Part shown: piece by piece, positions 43,352-51,543 of the stretch
Layout of the letters: every line of letters begins with the position of its first letter
Position numbering within the stretch: position 1 is the first letter of the stretch
NCBI RefSeq assembly: GCF_030285665.1
Contig: NZ_CP127295.1
Coordinates: forward strand, 4,588,001-4,652,000
Source: Amycolatopsis mongoliensis
GTDB lineage: Bacteria; Actinomycetota; Actinomycetes; Mycobacteriales; Pseudonocardiaceae
Direction: 5' to 3'
DNA: 64,000 nt
The notes under the pieces: model-generated
Databases searched by the model: none
What the model saw: only the letters and a program-made list of their open reading frames with translations
Told to the model about the DNA's origin: nothing
Made by a program: the position numbers and the translations under genes

Positions 43352-44884
43352 GTGCGTCGTCTTACTGGGGGAGGTCTCGTGCGCGGCTTGGTCGTCGCGC
43401 TCGGGGCCTCGCTGGCCGTCGTGGCCGGACCGGCGGTGGCTTCGGCTTCCGTCGACAGCGTTCCCACTCCGAAACTGAGCTGGACCGGCTGCGAAGACGG
43501 CTTCCAGTGCGCCACCGCGTCGGTGCCGCTGGACTACGACCGGCCCTCGGGCGCGAAGATCGACCTCGCGCTCATCAAGCTGCCGGCCACCGATCCCACG
43601 CACCGGATCGGCACGCTGTTCGTCAACTTCGGCGGCCCCGGCGCGTCCGGCCTGCAACGCCTGCGGGAGCGCGGGAAGTGGCCGTGGCTGTTCTCCGACG
43701 AGCTGCGCGCGCGGTTCGACGTCGTCTCGTGGGATCCGCGCGGGATCGGGAACAGCACGGCCGTCCGGTGCTTCGACACCCTCGCCGAGCAGGAGTCGTT
43801 CTTCGGTTCCTTCCCGGAGATGCCGGGCGACCCGAGCGGCAACGCGGCCTTCTACGCCAAGTCGAAGGAACTCGCGGACCGGTGCTCGGCGAAGGCCGGC
43901 CCGATCCTCGAGCACGTCTCGACGGCCGACACCGCACGCGACCTCGAGCTGCTGCGCCGCGCGGTCGGCGACGCGAAGCTGACCTACCACGGCATTTCCT
44001 ACGGGACCCAGCTCGGGGCCACGTACGCGAACCTGTTCCCGGATCGCATCCGCGCCATGGTGTTCGACGGCACGATGGACTTCGCCGGCAACGCCACCGG
44101 CCACGACGGCGCCGGCCACAGTGTCCCGCTGGACACCCGCCAGGACGTCGCCACCGGCATCTCGCAGACGTTCGACCAGTTCCTGCGCCTGTGCACGGAA
44201 GCCGGCCCGAAGTGCGCGTTCTCCTCGGGCGACCCGAAGGCGAAGTGGGCTTCGATCACGGCGCGGGCCAAGCAGGCCCCCATCACCGTGGACGGCGAAA
44301 CGTGGACGTACTCCGGGATCATCAACTCGGCGGCGGACCTGTCCGACTCGCGGGGCTGGCCGGACATCGCGTCGCTGCTGCAGCGCCTGTACGACGCTCC
44401 CGCCACGGTTTCCGCGCTCAAGGCGGGCGAGCCGTACACGTCCAACCGCACCGAAGCCTTCAACGCCATCCAGTGCAGTGACAGCGACGTCCCCACCGAC
44501 CCGGCGATCTACAGCCGGTACGCGGAGTCGGAGGACCAGCGGGTCCCGTACTTCGGCCGGATCGCCGTGCTGGACATGATGAGCTGCGCGTTCTGGCAGG
44601 CGAAGGCCGCGGACCGGTACACCGGCCCGTGGAACCGCCCGACGTCGGCGGAGATCCTGGTGCTGAACAACCGCTACGACCCGTCGACGCCACTGGCCGG
44701 GGCCCGCGACGGGGCCGCGGAACTGGCTCGCGCCCGGGTGTTCGTCACCGAGGGCTACGGGCACTCGTCGATGTACGTGCCGAGCACGTGCACCGAGCAG
44801 GTGAAGCGGGACTACCTGGTTTCCGGGGCGTTCCCGGCGGCGGGCAAGACCTGCGCGATCGACGCGAGCCCGTTCGCGGGCTGA
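43352..44884 (+). CDS. Secreted alpha/beta-hydrolase peptidase (TAP-like tripeptidyl aminopeptidase)
   Basis: 510 residues with an RR-containing signal sequence ending in AVASASVDS. The fold has FVNFGGPGASG (oxyanion), nucleophile Ser in YHGISYGTQLGATYANLFP, Asp in NNRYDPSTPLAGAR and His in GYGHSSMYV, with a TAP-type C-terminal lid. Relatives such as SlpD/E release tripeptides from secreted proteins. GTG 43352 with GAAAGGG upstream is chosen; GTG 43379 is an alternative. It converges with the glycosyltransferase through a strong hairpin. Confidence 0.9.
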   Translation: MRRLTGGGLVRGLVVALGASLAVVAGPAVASASVDSVPTPKLSWTGCEDGFQCATASVPLDYDRPSGAKIDLALIKLPATDPTHRIGTLFVNFGGPGASGLQRLRERGKWPWLFSDELRARFDVVSWDPRGIGNSTAVRCFDTLAEQESFFGSFPEMPGDPSGNAAFYAKSKELADRCSAKAGPILEHVSTADTARDLELLRRAVGDAKLTYHGISYGTQLGATYANLFPDRIRAMVFDGTMDFAGNATGHDGAGHSVPLDTRQDVATGISQTFDQFLRLCTEAGPKCAFSSGDPKAKWASITARAKQAPITVDGETWTYSGIINSAADLSDSRGWPDIASLLQRLYDAPATVSALKAGEPYTSNRTEAFNAIQCSDSDVPTDPAIYSRYAESEDQRVPYFGRIAVLDMMSCAFWQAKAADRYTGPWNRPTSAEILVLNNRYDPSTPLAGARDGAAELARARVFVTEGYGHSSMYVPSTCTEQVKRDYLVSGAFPAAGKTCAIDASPFAG

Positions 44885-44885
44885 G

Positions 44886-44930
44886 GCCTGAGGGGGCCGC
44901 ACTTACCCGGGAAAGTGCGGCCCCTGAGGC
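44886..44930. terminator. Bidirectional terminator hairpin
   Basis: GCCTGAGGGGGCCGCACTT and its near-perfect complement (one extra base) around a short CCCGG-containing loop, filling the whole gap between two convergent stop codons. Its sequence is unrelated to the GTCGTGAGTG palindromes. Confidence 0.75.
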
Positions 44931-46136
44931 TCAGCCGGCCAGTTCGACGAGCCGCTTCGCGGCCACCGTCGCGCCGTCGGGACGGATCTCGCCGCCCACG
45001 GCCTTCGCCCGGCTTTCCGCGGCGAGCGCCGTGTCCAGCGCGGCGGTCAGGGACTCGACCGTCGGTGCCGGGTCCAGGTGCGCCGCGCCGATGCCCAGCT
45101 CGGCCACTCGCGCCGCCCAGTGCGGCTGGTCCGCGATCCGCGGCACGACCAGCTGCGGCGCGCCGGCCCGCGCCGCCGTCGTGGTGGTGCCGGCGCCGCC
45201 GTGGTGCACGACCGCTGCGACCCGCCGGAACAGGGCCTGCTGGTTCACCTCCCCGACGGCGAAGCAGTCGCCGGCGTCGTCGATCGGGGCCAGTCCCGCC
45301 CAGCCGGCGGCCAGCACGATCCGGCGGCCCCGCGCACGGACCGCCTCGATGGCGATCCGCGCGATGCCCTGCGGCGCGTACGCGGCCATGCTGCCGAAGC
45401 CCACGTAGACCGGCGGCTCGCCGTCGTCGAGGAACTCCTCGAGCCCGTCCGGGAGCGGCCGGTCGTCGGGCATGATCCACGCGCCCGTCTGCACGATGTC
45501 GAGGTCGGTCTTGCCCTCCGACGGGCACAGCAGCGGGTCCGCGGCCAGCCACGGCTGGTCGGTGAAGACGTAGTCTCGGACGTTGTCCACCGGCGGCAGG
45601 CCGAGCGCCGCGCGGTGGCTCCGCACGGCCGGGCCGTACAGGGCGTCGACCCGCTCGGCGTCCTGCTGCCACAGCACCCGGTTGTCGGTCTCGTCCGGCG
45701 AGGACGGCGTGCCCGGCCGCGCCCCCGGCGGGAAGTGCCGCGACGGCAGTCCGAGCAGGTGGAAGCACGCGAACACGTACGGCAGGCCCAGGTGGTCCGC
45801 CACGTCCCGCGCGCCGGCCGGCATCAGGCCCGTCGCCAGCAGCGCGTCACACCCTTCGGCCGCCGCGGTGAGCGTCTCGAACCGCGCGTCGACCAGCCGG
45901 GGCGCGAGCTTGAACGCGTCTTCGGCCGTCGGCGGCTTCGGACCGGCGACGACCGAGCGCACCGTCGGGCCCAGCGGCACCAGCGGCACCTCCGCCCGGG
46001 CCAGCAGCCGGCCGAAGTCGTCGTCCGGCGGCGCGCACACCACCGCGTCCGCGCCCTGGTCCCGCAGGGCCACCGCGAGCCCGGCCAGCGGCTCGACATC
46101 CCCTCGCGAACCCCATGTCGTCAGCAGCACCCGCAT
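44931..46136 (-). CDS. GT1 (GT-B fold) glycosyltransferase of the glycopeptide GtfE-like type
   Basis: 401 residues; start MRVLLTTWGSRGDVEPL at 46136 with GGGGGAA upstream. The N-terminus and the donor motif HHGGAGTTTTAARAGAPQLVVPRIADQPHWAARV are those of UDP/TDP-sugar glycosyltransferases that modify vancomycin-class aglycones and polyketides. No glycopeptide or sugar genes are near, so it is an orphan that may act on a hopanoid, a drug (inactivation) or a product from elsewhere. Confidence 0.88.
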   Translation of the reverse strand: MRVLLTTWGSRGDVEPLAGLAVALRDQGADAVVCAPPDDDFGRLLARAEVPLVPLGPTVRSVVAGPKPPTAEDAFKLAPRLVDARFETLTAAAEGCDALLATGLMPAGARDVADHLGLPYVFACFHLLGLPSRHFPPGARPGTPSSPDETDNRVLWQQDAERVDALYGPAVRSHRAALGLPPVDNVRDYVFTDQPWLAADPLLCPSEGKTDLDIVQTGAWIMPDDRPLPDGLEEFLDDGEPPVYVGFGSMAAYAPQGIARIAIEAVRARGRRIVLAAGWAGLAPIDDAGDCFAVGEVNQQALFRRVAAVVHHGGAGTTTTAARAGAPQLVVPRIADQPHWAARVAELGIGAAHLDPAPTVESLTAALDTALAAESRAKAVGGEIRPDGATVAAKRLVELAG

Positions 46137-46223
46137 CGAGCGTTCCCCCGTTTTCCCTGGTGGTGGCCTACGGCGGGCCATTCTGGGGGATCACCCCCGC
46201 CTTGCCGCAAGCCCCGGGTTCGG

Positions 46224-47555
46224 CTATACCTTGAAGGGGGCGGGGAGATCTTCCGGCTGGGCACCGCCGCCGACGAACGCGTCGCGCGGGTGCTGCACCG
46301 AAGCCAGCGACAGGATGTCGCGCCCGAACAGCGCCGCCGTCAGCCACACCGCGAGCACGCGGACCTTGCGCTCCCAGCTCGGCACCGCCAGCACGTGGTA
46401 GCCGCGGTGCATGAGCCACGCCGGCAGTCCGGTGATCACCAGGCGCCGGTATTGGAAGATGCCGCGGCCGAGGCCGAGTGTCGCGATCGAGCCGAGGCTG
46501 CGGTGGACGTACGGCTTCGGCTCGCGGCCGCGCAAGGTCGCGATGATGTTGCGCGCCAGCAGTTTTCCCTGCCGGTAGGCGTGCTGCGCGTTGGGCACCG
46601 TGCGCGCGCCGGGGACCGGCGAGGCGAGGTCGGGCACCGCGGCGGCGTCGCCGGCCGCCCAGGCGCCGGGCACGCCCTCGACCCGCAGATCCGGCCGCAC
46701 GACGACCAGCCCGCGCTCGTCGACCGGCAGGTCGGTGTGCTTGCCGATGACGGGGTTGGCGCCGTTGCCGGCCGTCCACACGATCAGCTCCGAGTCGAAC
46801 TCCTCACCCGTCGAGAGGGTCACGTGCCCGCCGGCCGCCGACGTCACCAGCGTGCCGAGGTGGACGCGCGCGCCCCGCCGTTCCAGCTCGCGCACGACCC
46901 AGCGTCCCGGCCGGTCGGTGACCTCGGGCAGGATGCGGCCCGACGCCTCGACGAGGTGGAACCGCAGCTCGTCGCGGCGCAGCTCCGGGTAGCGCTTGAG
47001 CAGCGCCGTCGCCAGCGACAGCAGCTCGCCGAAGCCCTCGACGCCCGAGAAGCCGCCGCCGACGAAGGTGACGGTGAGCAGCTTCCGGCGCAGCGGGCCT
47101 TCGGGCAGCACCGCGGCGCGGTCGAACGAGGTGAGCAGCCGGTCGCGGATCGCGACGGCCTCTTCGACGTGCTTGAGGCCGATCGCCTGCTCGGCGACGC
47201 CGGGCACGGGCAGCTTCCGGGTGACGGCCCCGGCGGTGACGACGACGAGGTCGTAGCCGAACTCGAAGGCGGCGCCGTCGGTGGGCCGCACGGTGGCGAC
47301 GCGGTGCGCGTGGTCGAGGGCGGTCACGGTCCCGGCGATGACGTGGGTGCGGCGCAGGTGCCGCCGCAGCGACACGGCCGCGTGCCGGGCTTCCACGGCC
47401 CCGGCGACGACTTCGGGCAGGAAGGGCTGGTAGGTCAGGTAGGGCCGCGGATCGACGAGGGTGACCATGGCTTCGCCCTTGCGGAGTTTCTTTTCCAGCT
47501 TCCAGGCGGCGTAGAACCCGGCGTAGCCGCCGCCGACGATCAGGATCCGGTGCAT
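46224..47555 (-). CDS. ndh: Type II NADH dehydrogenase (NDH-2)
   Basis: 443 residues. FAD-binding ILIVGGGYAGFYAAWKLE, second dinucleotide motif VTFVGGGFSGVEGFGEL, AAGDAAAVPD, and a C-terminal membrane-anchoring amphipathic region. It oxidises NADH and reduces menaquinone without pumping protons. ATG 47555 with AGAGGAAGAG upstream; it begins 19 bp after the ClC stop, so they share a transcript. Confidence 0.9.
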   Translation of the reverse strand: MHRILIVGGGYAGFYAAWKLEKKLRKGEAMVTLVDPRPYLTYQPFLPEVVAGAVEARHAAVSLRRHLRRTHVIAGTVTALDHAHRVATVRPTDGAAFEFGYDLVVVTAGAVTRKLPVPGVAEQAIGLKHVEEAVAIRDRLLTSFDRAAVLPEGPLRRKLLTVTFVGGGFSGVEGFGELLSLATALLKRYPELRRDELRFHLVEASGRILPEVTDRPGRWVVRELERRGARVHLGTLVTSAAGGHVTLSTGEEFDSELIVWTAGNGANPVIGKHTDLPVDERGLVVVRPDLRVEGVPGAWAAGDAAAVPDLASPVPGARTVPNAQHAYRQGKLLARNIIATLRGREPKPYVHRSLGSIATLGLGRGIFQYRRLVITGLPAWLMHRGYHVLAVPSWERKVRVLAVWLTAALFGRDILSLASVQHPRDAFVGGGAQPEDLPAPFKV

Positions 47556-47574
47556 CTCTTCCTCTTTTCTCGCT

Positions 47575-49362
47575 TCACCTCCTGGACGAGGTGGCGGACG
47601 AGGACGTGACGGGGATCCGCGTCACAGCGAGGACCCGCTCGCGGTGGTGTTCTTCGTGCAGATCCCGCCGCCGGGCGTGCAGGAGCTGCGCCAGCGTCAC
47701 GACTCCGCGCACCCGGGCCGGTTCTTCGCGGTCGACCACCACCGCCTGCGTCACGTGGCCCGTCGCGAGCTTGTTCGCCACCTCCCGGAGCGTGTCGTCC
47801 GGGTGGCACGTCGCGTGGGCGGGCGTCGTCGCGTCCGCGACGGTCCGGCCCGCGCACGTCAGCAGCGCGTGCCGGGTGGTCACGCCGATCAAGCGGTCCT
47901 GGCCGTCCACCACGGGGTAGAGCGTCGCGTGGCGGGAGTGCGGCAGCGTCTCGTACACCGTTTCGCCGCGGGTCAAGACGACCGGGTTGGCCGTCATCAC
48001 CTCGTGCGCGAAGAACGTCTCCAGCGGGTCGGTCGTGTACTCGCGCGTCAGGTGCAGGCGGCGGCGCGCGATCTTCTCGGTCAGCACCGACCGCTTGAGC
48101 AGCAGCACGGACACCGCGTACGCCGACACCGACGCGACCACCAACGGCAGCAGGTCGTTCCAGGCGTGCGTCAGCTCGAGGGTGAACACGATGCCCGTCA
48201 GCGGCGACCGCATGACGCCGCCGACCACGGCCGCCAGGCCGCACACCGCCCAGAACCCGGCCGTCACGTGGGGGAGCAGCCCGCCCTCGGCCGCGCCGAG
48301 CGCCGCGCCGATCATGAACACCGGGGCCAGGACACCGCCGGACGTGCCCGAGCCCAGCGACAGCGACCAGATGAGCGTCTTCACCACCAGGACGCCGACG
48401 ATCAGCGACGTCGTGGCCCGGCCGGTCAGCAGCTGGTCGATGACGTCGTAGCCGACGCCGAGCGCGCGCGGCTCGATCAGGCCGCCGGCGCCGATGGCGA
48501 GCCCGCCGATCGCCGGCCACCACATCCAGTGGATCGGCAGCCGGGCGAACCCGTCCTCGGCGAGGTAGACCAGCGCGGTCGCGGCGATGGCGAGCAGGCC
48601 GCCGGTGATGCCGGGCACGAGCGCGAGCACGTCGGCCGCCGCACCGGGCGCCGGTGCGGCGGGCAGACCGAAGACCGGGTCGGTGCCGAGGAGGAAGCCG
48701 CGGCAGAGCGTGCTGGTCAGGACGGCGGCCGCGACCGGGACGAAGCTGCGCGGCCGCCATTCGAACAGCAGCAGCTCCACCGCCAGCAGGATCGACGCCA
48801 GCGGGGCGTTGAACGTCGCCGCCATGCCGCCCGCGGCGCCGGCCACGAGCAGCGTCTTGCGTTCGTCCGCCGAGAGGTGCAGCAGCTGCGCGAGGATCGA
48901 CCCGACAGCGCCGCCGGTCATGATGATCGGGCCCTCGGCGCCGAACGGGCCGCCGGTGCCGATGCTGACCGCGGCCGACACCGGCTTCAGCACGGCGACG
49001 CGCGGCGCGATCTTGCTCTCCCCGGTCAGGATCGCCTCGATCGCCTCCGGCATGCCGTGCCCGCGGATCTTCTCCGAGCCGAACCGGGCCATCAGGCCGA
49101 TCACCAGCGCGCCGGCGACCGGCGCGAAGAGCACCAGCCACCAGGGGTGCGCGGCGGCGCCCGGCGCGACGAGCGCGGTGTCGAACCGTTGGTAGAACAC
49201 GAGGTTCGTGATCAGGCCGATGAGCTTCAGCAGGGCCAGCGCGGCCAGGGCCGCGGCGCCGCCGACCGGGACCGCGAGCAGGGCGATCAGCAGCATGCGC
49301 GGCCGGACCTGGAAGTCGCCCAGGTGCGTGGCGCGGGGCTGCGCGGGCGTACCGCCGCTCAT
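47575..49362 (-). CDS. ClC chloride channel/transporter with C-terminal CBS pair
   Basis: 595 residues; start MSGGTPAQPR at 49362 with AGGGAGG. The ClC membrane core has GSEKIRGHGMPEAIEAI, the gating segment GTGGPFGAEGPIIMTGG (Glu retained), and SGTSGGVLAPVF. Two CBS domains follow (HEVMTANPVVLTRGETV and DATTPAHATCHPDD) that may bind adenine nucleotides. It is transcribed with ndh. An inverted repeat at 49386-49404 stands before the start. Confidence 0.92.
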   Translation of the reverse strand: MSGGTPAQPRATHLGDFQVRPRMLLIALLAVPVGGAAALAALALLKLIGLITNLVFYQRFDTALVAPGAAAHPWWLVLFAPVAGALVIGLMARFGSEKIRGHGMPEAIEAILTGESKIAPRVAVLKPVSAAVSIGTGGPFGAEGPIIMTGGAVGSILAQLLHLSADERKTLLVAGAAGGMAATFNAPLASILLAVELLLFEWRPRSFVPVAAAVLTSTLCRGFLLGTDPVFGLPAAPAPGAAADVLALVPGITGGLLAIAATALVYLAEDGFARLPIHWMWWPAIGGLAIGAGGLIEPRALGVGYDVIDQLLTGRATTSLIVGVLVVKTLIWSLSLGSGTSGGVLAPVFMIGAALGAAEGGLLPHVTAGFWAVCGLAAVVGGVMRSPLTGIVFTLELTHAWNDLLPLVVASVSAYAVSVLLLKRSVLTEKIARRRLHLTREYTTDPLETFFAHEVMTANPVVLTRGETVYETLPHSRHATLYPVVDGQDRLIGVTTRHALLTCAGRTVADATTPAHATCHPDDTLREVANKLATGHVTQAVVVDREEPARVRGVVTLAQLLHARRRDLHEEHHRERVLAVTRIPVTSSSATSSRR

Positions 49363-49385
49363 CGGGCCTCCCTCTCGGACTACGG

Positions 49386-49404
49386 GTATTGCAGTCAGCA
49401 ATAC
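49386..49404. promoter_or_regulatory. Candidate operator GTATTGC-N5-GCAATAC before the ClC-ndh operon
   Basis: Perfect 7-bp arms around AGTCA, 24-42 bp upstream of the ClC start, in the only AT-rich patch of this gap. The regulator is unknown. Confidence 0.5.
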
Positions 49405-49501
49405 TTGTAGTAGCGAACAGTCGAGGTCAAGTCGAGACGCGCTGGAGTGGCCGGGTTCACCGTGGTGGCGCTCGGGTCCCGGCTGGGGCAGGATCCCGCG
49501 G

Positions 49502-50059
49502 GTGACCTACACCACCCGGCCGCTGGACGCCTCGACGTGGGCCGCGTTCGCGGAACTGGCCGAGCGCAACAACGGCGTCTTCGGCGGCTGCTGGTGCCTC
49601 GGGTTCCACCCGGAAGGCAAGGTGCGCGGGAAGGTCCGCCGGGAGCTCAAGGAGGAGCGGGTGCGCACCGGCGGCGCGCACGCGGCGCTCGTGGTCGACG
49701 GCGACGGCGTCGCGCAGGGGTGGTGCCAGTACGGCGATCCGGACGAGTTGCCCCGCATCAAGCACCGGCGCGAGTACGGCAAAGCTGCGCCGCCGCGCCC
49801 GGACTGGCGGATCACGTGCTTCTTCGTCGACCGGAAACACCGGCGCGGCGGCGTCGCCCGCGCGGCGCTGGAAGGGGCGCTGGCGCAGATCGCCGCGGCC
49901 GGCGGCGGGCTCGTCGAGGCGATCTCCGAGGTGACGGCCGGCCGGGACGCGCCGGGGCGGTTCCTGTTCAGCGCCACCGTCGAACTGTTCGAGGAGTTCG
50001 GGTTCGAGCGCGTGCGCCGGGTCGGCACGCACGCGTGGATCGTGAGCCGCGTGGTCTGA
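49502..50059 (+). CDS. GNAT family N-acetyltransferase
   Basis: 185 residues from GTG 49502. WRITCFFVDRKHRRGGVARAALEGAL is the acetyl-CoA-binding motif (R-x-x-G-x-A). A Cys-rich FGGCWCLGFHPEGK near the N-terminus is seen in a subgroup of actinobacterial GNATs. The substrate is unknown. It converges with the MarR gene, stops 3 bp apart. Confidence 0.85.
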   Translation: MTYTTRPLDASTWAAFAELAERNNGVFGGCWCLGFHPEGKVRGKVRRELKEERVRTGGAHAALVVDGDGVAQGWCQYGDPDELPRIKHRREYGKAAPPRPDWRITCFFVDRKHRRGGVARAALEGALAQIAAAGGGLVEAISEVTAGRDAPGRFLFSATVELFEEFGFERVRRVGTHAWIVSRVV

Positions 50060-50062
50060 GGA

Positions 50063-50545
50063 TCAGCCCCAGCTGCCTTCGGCGGCGGGCGGTTCCCCGC
50101 CGGCTTCGGCGAAGGCGGTGAGCGCGTCGACGAGCCCCCGCCGGCTCTCCTCCGGCATCCGGGCGACGATCTTGGCGATCTCCTTGCGCCGCCGGGTCGT
50201 CACCTGCCGGACGATCCGGGCGCCCTCGCGGGTGATCTCCAGCACGATCTCGCGGCGGGACACCGGGCTGTGCCGGCGGTCGACCAGTCCGCCGGCGACC
50301 AGCTTGTCGACCATGCGGCTGGCGGTGGACGGCGTGACCCCGAGGTGCTCGGCGAGCGTCGCGTGCTTGAGCGGCCCGCGCGTGTGCAGCACCACGAGGA
50401 GCCGGAACTGCGGCAGGGTCAGGTTGTCCTCGGCCGCGGCGATCGACCGGACGGACACCGCCACCAGGAGCCGGGACGCGGTGAGGACCGCGTCCGTCAG
50501 CGTGTCGACACTCGCGGCGTCGATGCCCGGGTTCGCGCGGGTCAT
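50063..50545 (-). CDS. MarR family transcriptional regulator
   Basis: 160 residues; ATG 50545. Winged helix LTLPQFRLLVVLHTRGPLKHATLAEHLGVTPSTASRMVDKLVAGGLV with wing RREIVLEITREG. It is divergent from imuA across a 143-bp gap that contains the imuA promoter. Target unknown. Confidence 0.92.
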   Translation of the reverse strand: MTRANPGIDAASVDTLTDAVLTASRLLVAVSVRSIAAAEDNLTLPQFRLLVVLHTRGPLKHATLAEHLGVTPSTASRMVDKLVAGGLVDRRHSPVSRREIVLEITREGARIVRQVTTRRRKEIAKIVARMPEESRRGLVDALTAFAEAGGEPPAAEGSWG

Positions 50546-50594
50546 GCCGTCCAGTGTGCCGGAACGACCCTGCCCCGGCGGGGTGACCCCCGGC

Positions 50595-50639
50595 TTGACA
50601 GCGGGCCGCCCGTCTCGCACTATGCGAACAAGTGTTCGA
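50595..50639 (+). promoter_or_regulatory. imuA promoter with LexA (SOS) box
   Basis: TTGACA at 50595-50600, 17-bp spacer, CACTAT at 50618-50623, then GCGAACAAGTGTTCGA at 50624-50639, which matches the actinobacterial SOS consensus TCGAAC-N4-GTTCGA at 11 of 12 positions. LexA bound here would cover the transcription start. Confidence 0.8.
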
Positions 50640-50688
50640 TGACTTTCTGGGTTCGCCCGGTACGAGTACGTGGTGCTGGAGGTGAGCG

Positions 50689-51375
50689 GTGGTGGCGGTG
50701 CCGGAGGCGCTGGCCGGGCTCACGGCGATCCCGGGGGTCCGCACGGCGGCGCAGCTGAGTCCGGGCCCGGCCGCGCCGGAGCTGTTGACGGTGCTGCCGC
50801 CGTTGGCGAAGTTGCTGCCGGGCGGCGGGTTGCGTCGCGGCAGCACGGTGGCGGTGGGCGGCGCGATGTCCCTGGTACTGGCCCTGCTGGCGGCGGCGAC
50901 CCGCGACGGTTCCTGGGCGGCGGTGACGGCGCTGCCCGAGCTGGGCCTGGCCGCGGCGGCGGAGTTCGGCGTCGACCTGGAGCGGATCGCGCTGGTGCCG
51001 CACCCCGGTGCGGAGCTGACGGGCGTGTTGTCGGCGCTGGTCGACGGGTTCGACCTGGTGGTGCTCGGACCGGTCGGCATCCAGCCCCAGCTCGCCCGCC
51101 GGCTGGCGGGCCGGGTGCGCAGCCGGGGAACGGTGCTGCTGACGGTGGGCCCGTGGCCGGGCGCGGACGTGGAGCTGCGAGTTTCCCGACGCCGCTGGCA
51201 CGGTCTGACCCCGGACGGCTACGGGCACTTGAGGTCGCGCGAGGTGGTGGCGACGAGCCGCGGCCGAGGGGCGGCGACCAGGCCGTCGTCGGTGCGGCTG
51301 CAGCTGCCGGGACCAGGCGGCGCGGTGGCGGCGGTCGAGTCACCGGAGCGGCGCTTGGCCGAGGTGGCCGGGTGA
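50689..51375 (+). CDS. imuA: ImuA-type RecA-like accessory protein of the mutasome
   Basis: 228 residues; GTG 50689 behind GGAGG. It has the opening LPPLAKLLPGGGLRRGSTVAVGGAMSLVLAL, a degenerate RecA/SulA-like core without a full Walker A, as in actinobacterial ImuA'. With ImuB it bridges DnaE2 to the beta clamp for SOS mutagenesis. Its TGA overlaps a GTG that begins a chain of mini-ORFs leading to imuB. Confidence 0.85.
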   Translation: MVAVPEALAGLTAIPGVRTAAQLSPGPAAPELLTVLPPLAKLLPGGGLRRGSTVAVGGAMSLVLALLAAATRDGSWAAVTALPELGLAAAAEFGVDLERIALVPHPGAELTGVLSALVDGFDLVVLGPVGIQPQLARRLAGRVRSRGTVLLTVGPWPGADVELRVSRRRWHGLTPDGYGHLRSREVVATSRGRGAATRPSSVRLQLPGPGGAVAAVESPERRLAEVAG

Positions 51376-51443
51376 GCCGTGGCGCCGGGGGGCGCGCTGA
51401 CCGGCGGGCCGGGGGCCTCGTATCGACCAGGCCCGCGCGATGA
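51372..51443 (+). CDS. Mini-ORF 0 of the imuA-imuB relay (23 codons)
   Basis: Starts GTG overlapping the imuA stop (GTGA) and ends TGA overlapping the ATG of mini-ORF 1. Arg/Gly-rich, begins MSRGAGGRADRR. No known domain; it may serve only to carry ribosomes onward. Confidence 0.4.
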   Translation: MSRGAGGRADRRAGGLVSTRPAR

Positions 51444-51493
51444 GCCAGTTGTCGGCCACGGCGGCCGGCTGTTCTGCTGCGACCACGCGATGA
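51440..51493 (+). CDS. Mini-ORF 1 of the imuA-imuB relay (MSQLSATAAGCSAATTR)
   Basis: 17 codons. ATG overlaps the previous stop and its TGA overlaps the ATG of mini-ORF 2 (ATGA at both ends). It belongs to a degenerate 50-bp tandem repeat. Confidence 0.4.
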   Translation: MSQLSATAAGCSAATTR

Positions 51494-51543
51494 GCCGGAA
51501 GCCGTTCGCCACAGCCGGTTTCTCTCCCGCGGCCGCGGGATGA
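51490..51543 (+). CDS. Mini-ORF 2 of the imuA-imuB relay (MSRKPFATAGFSPAAAG)
   Basis: 17 codons, the same length as mini-ORF 1 and 50 bp downstream of it. Its TGA overlaps the imuB ATG. Reading frame changes at each junction, so the series is not one broken gene. Confidence 0.4.
   Translation: MSRKPFATAGFSPAAAG

Noticed and set aside
50670..51443. A 257-residue frame overlapping imuA
   Set aside because: It is a Gly/Arg-rich shadow of imuA for most of its length; only its last 24 codons, beginning at the GTGA overlap, are retained as mini-ORF 0.
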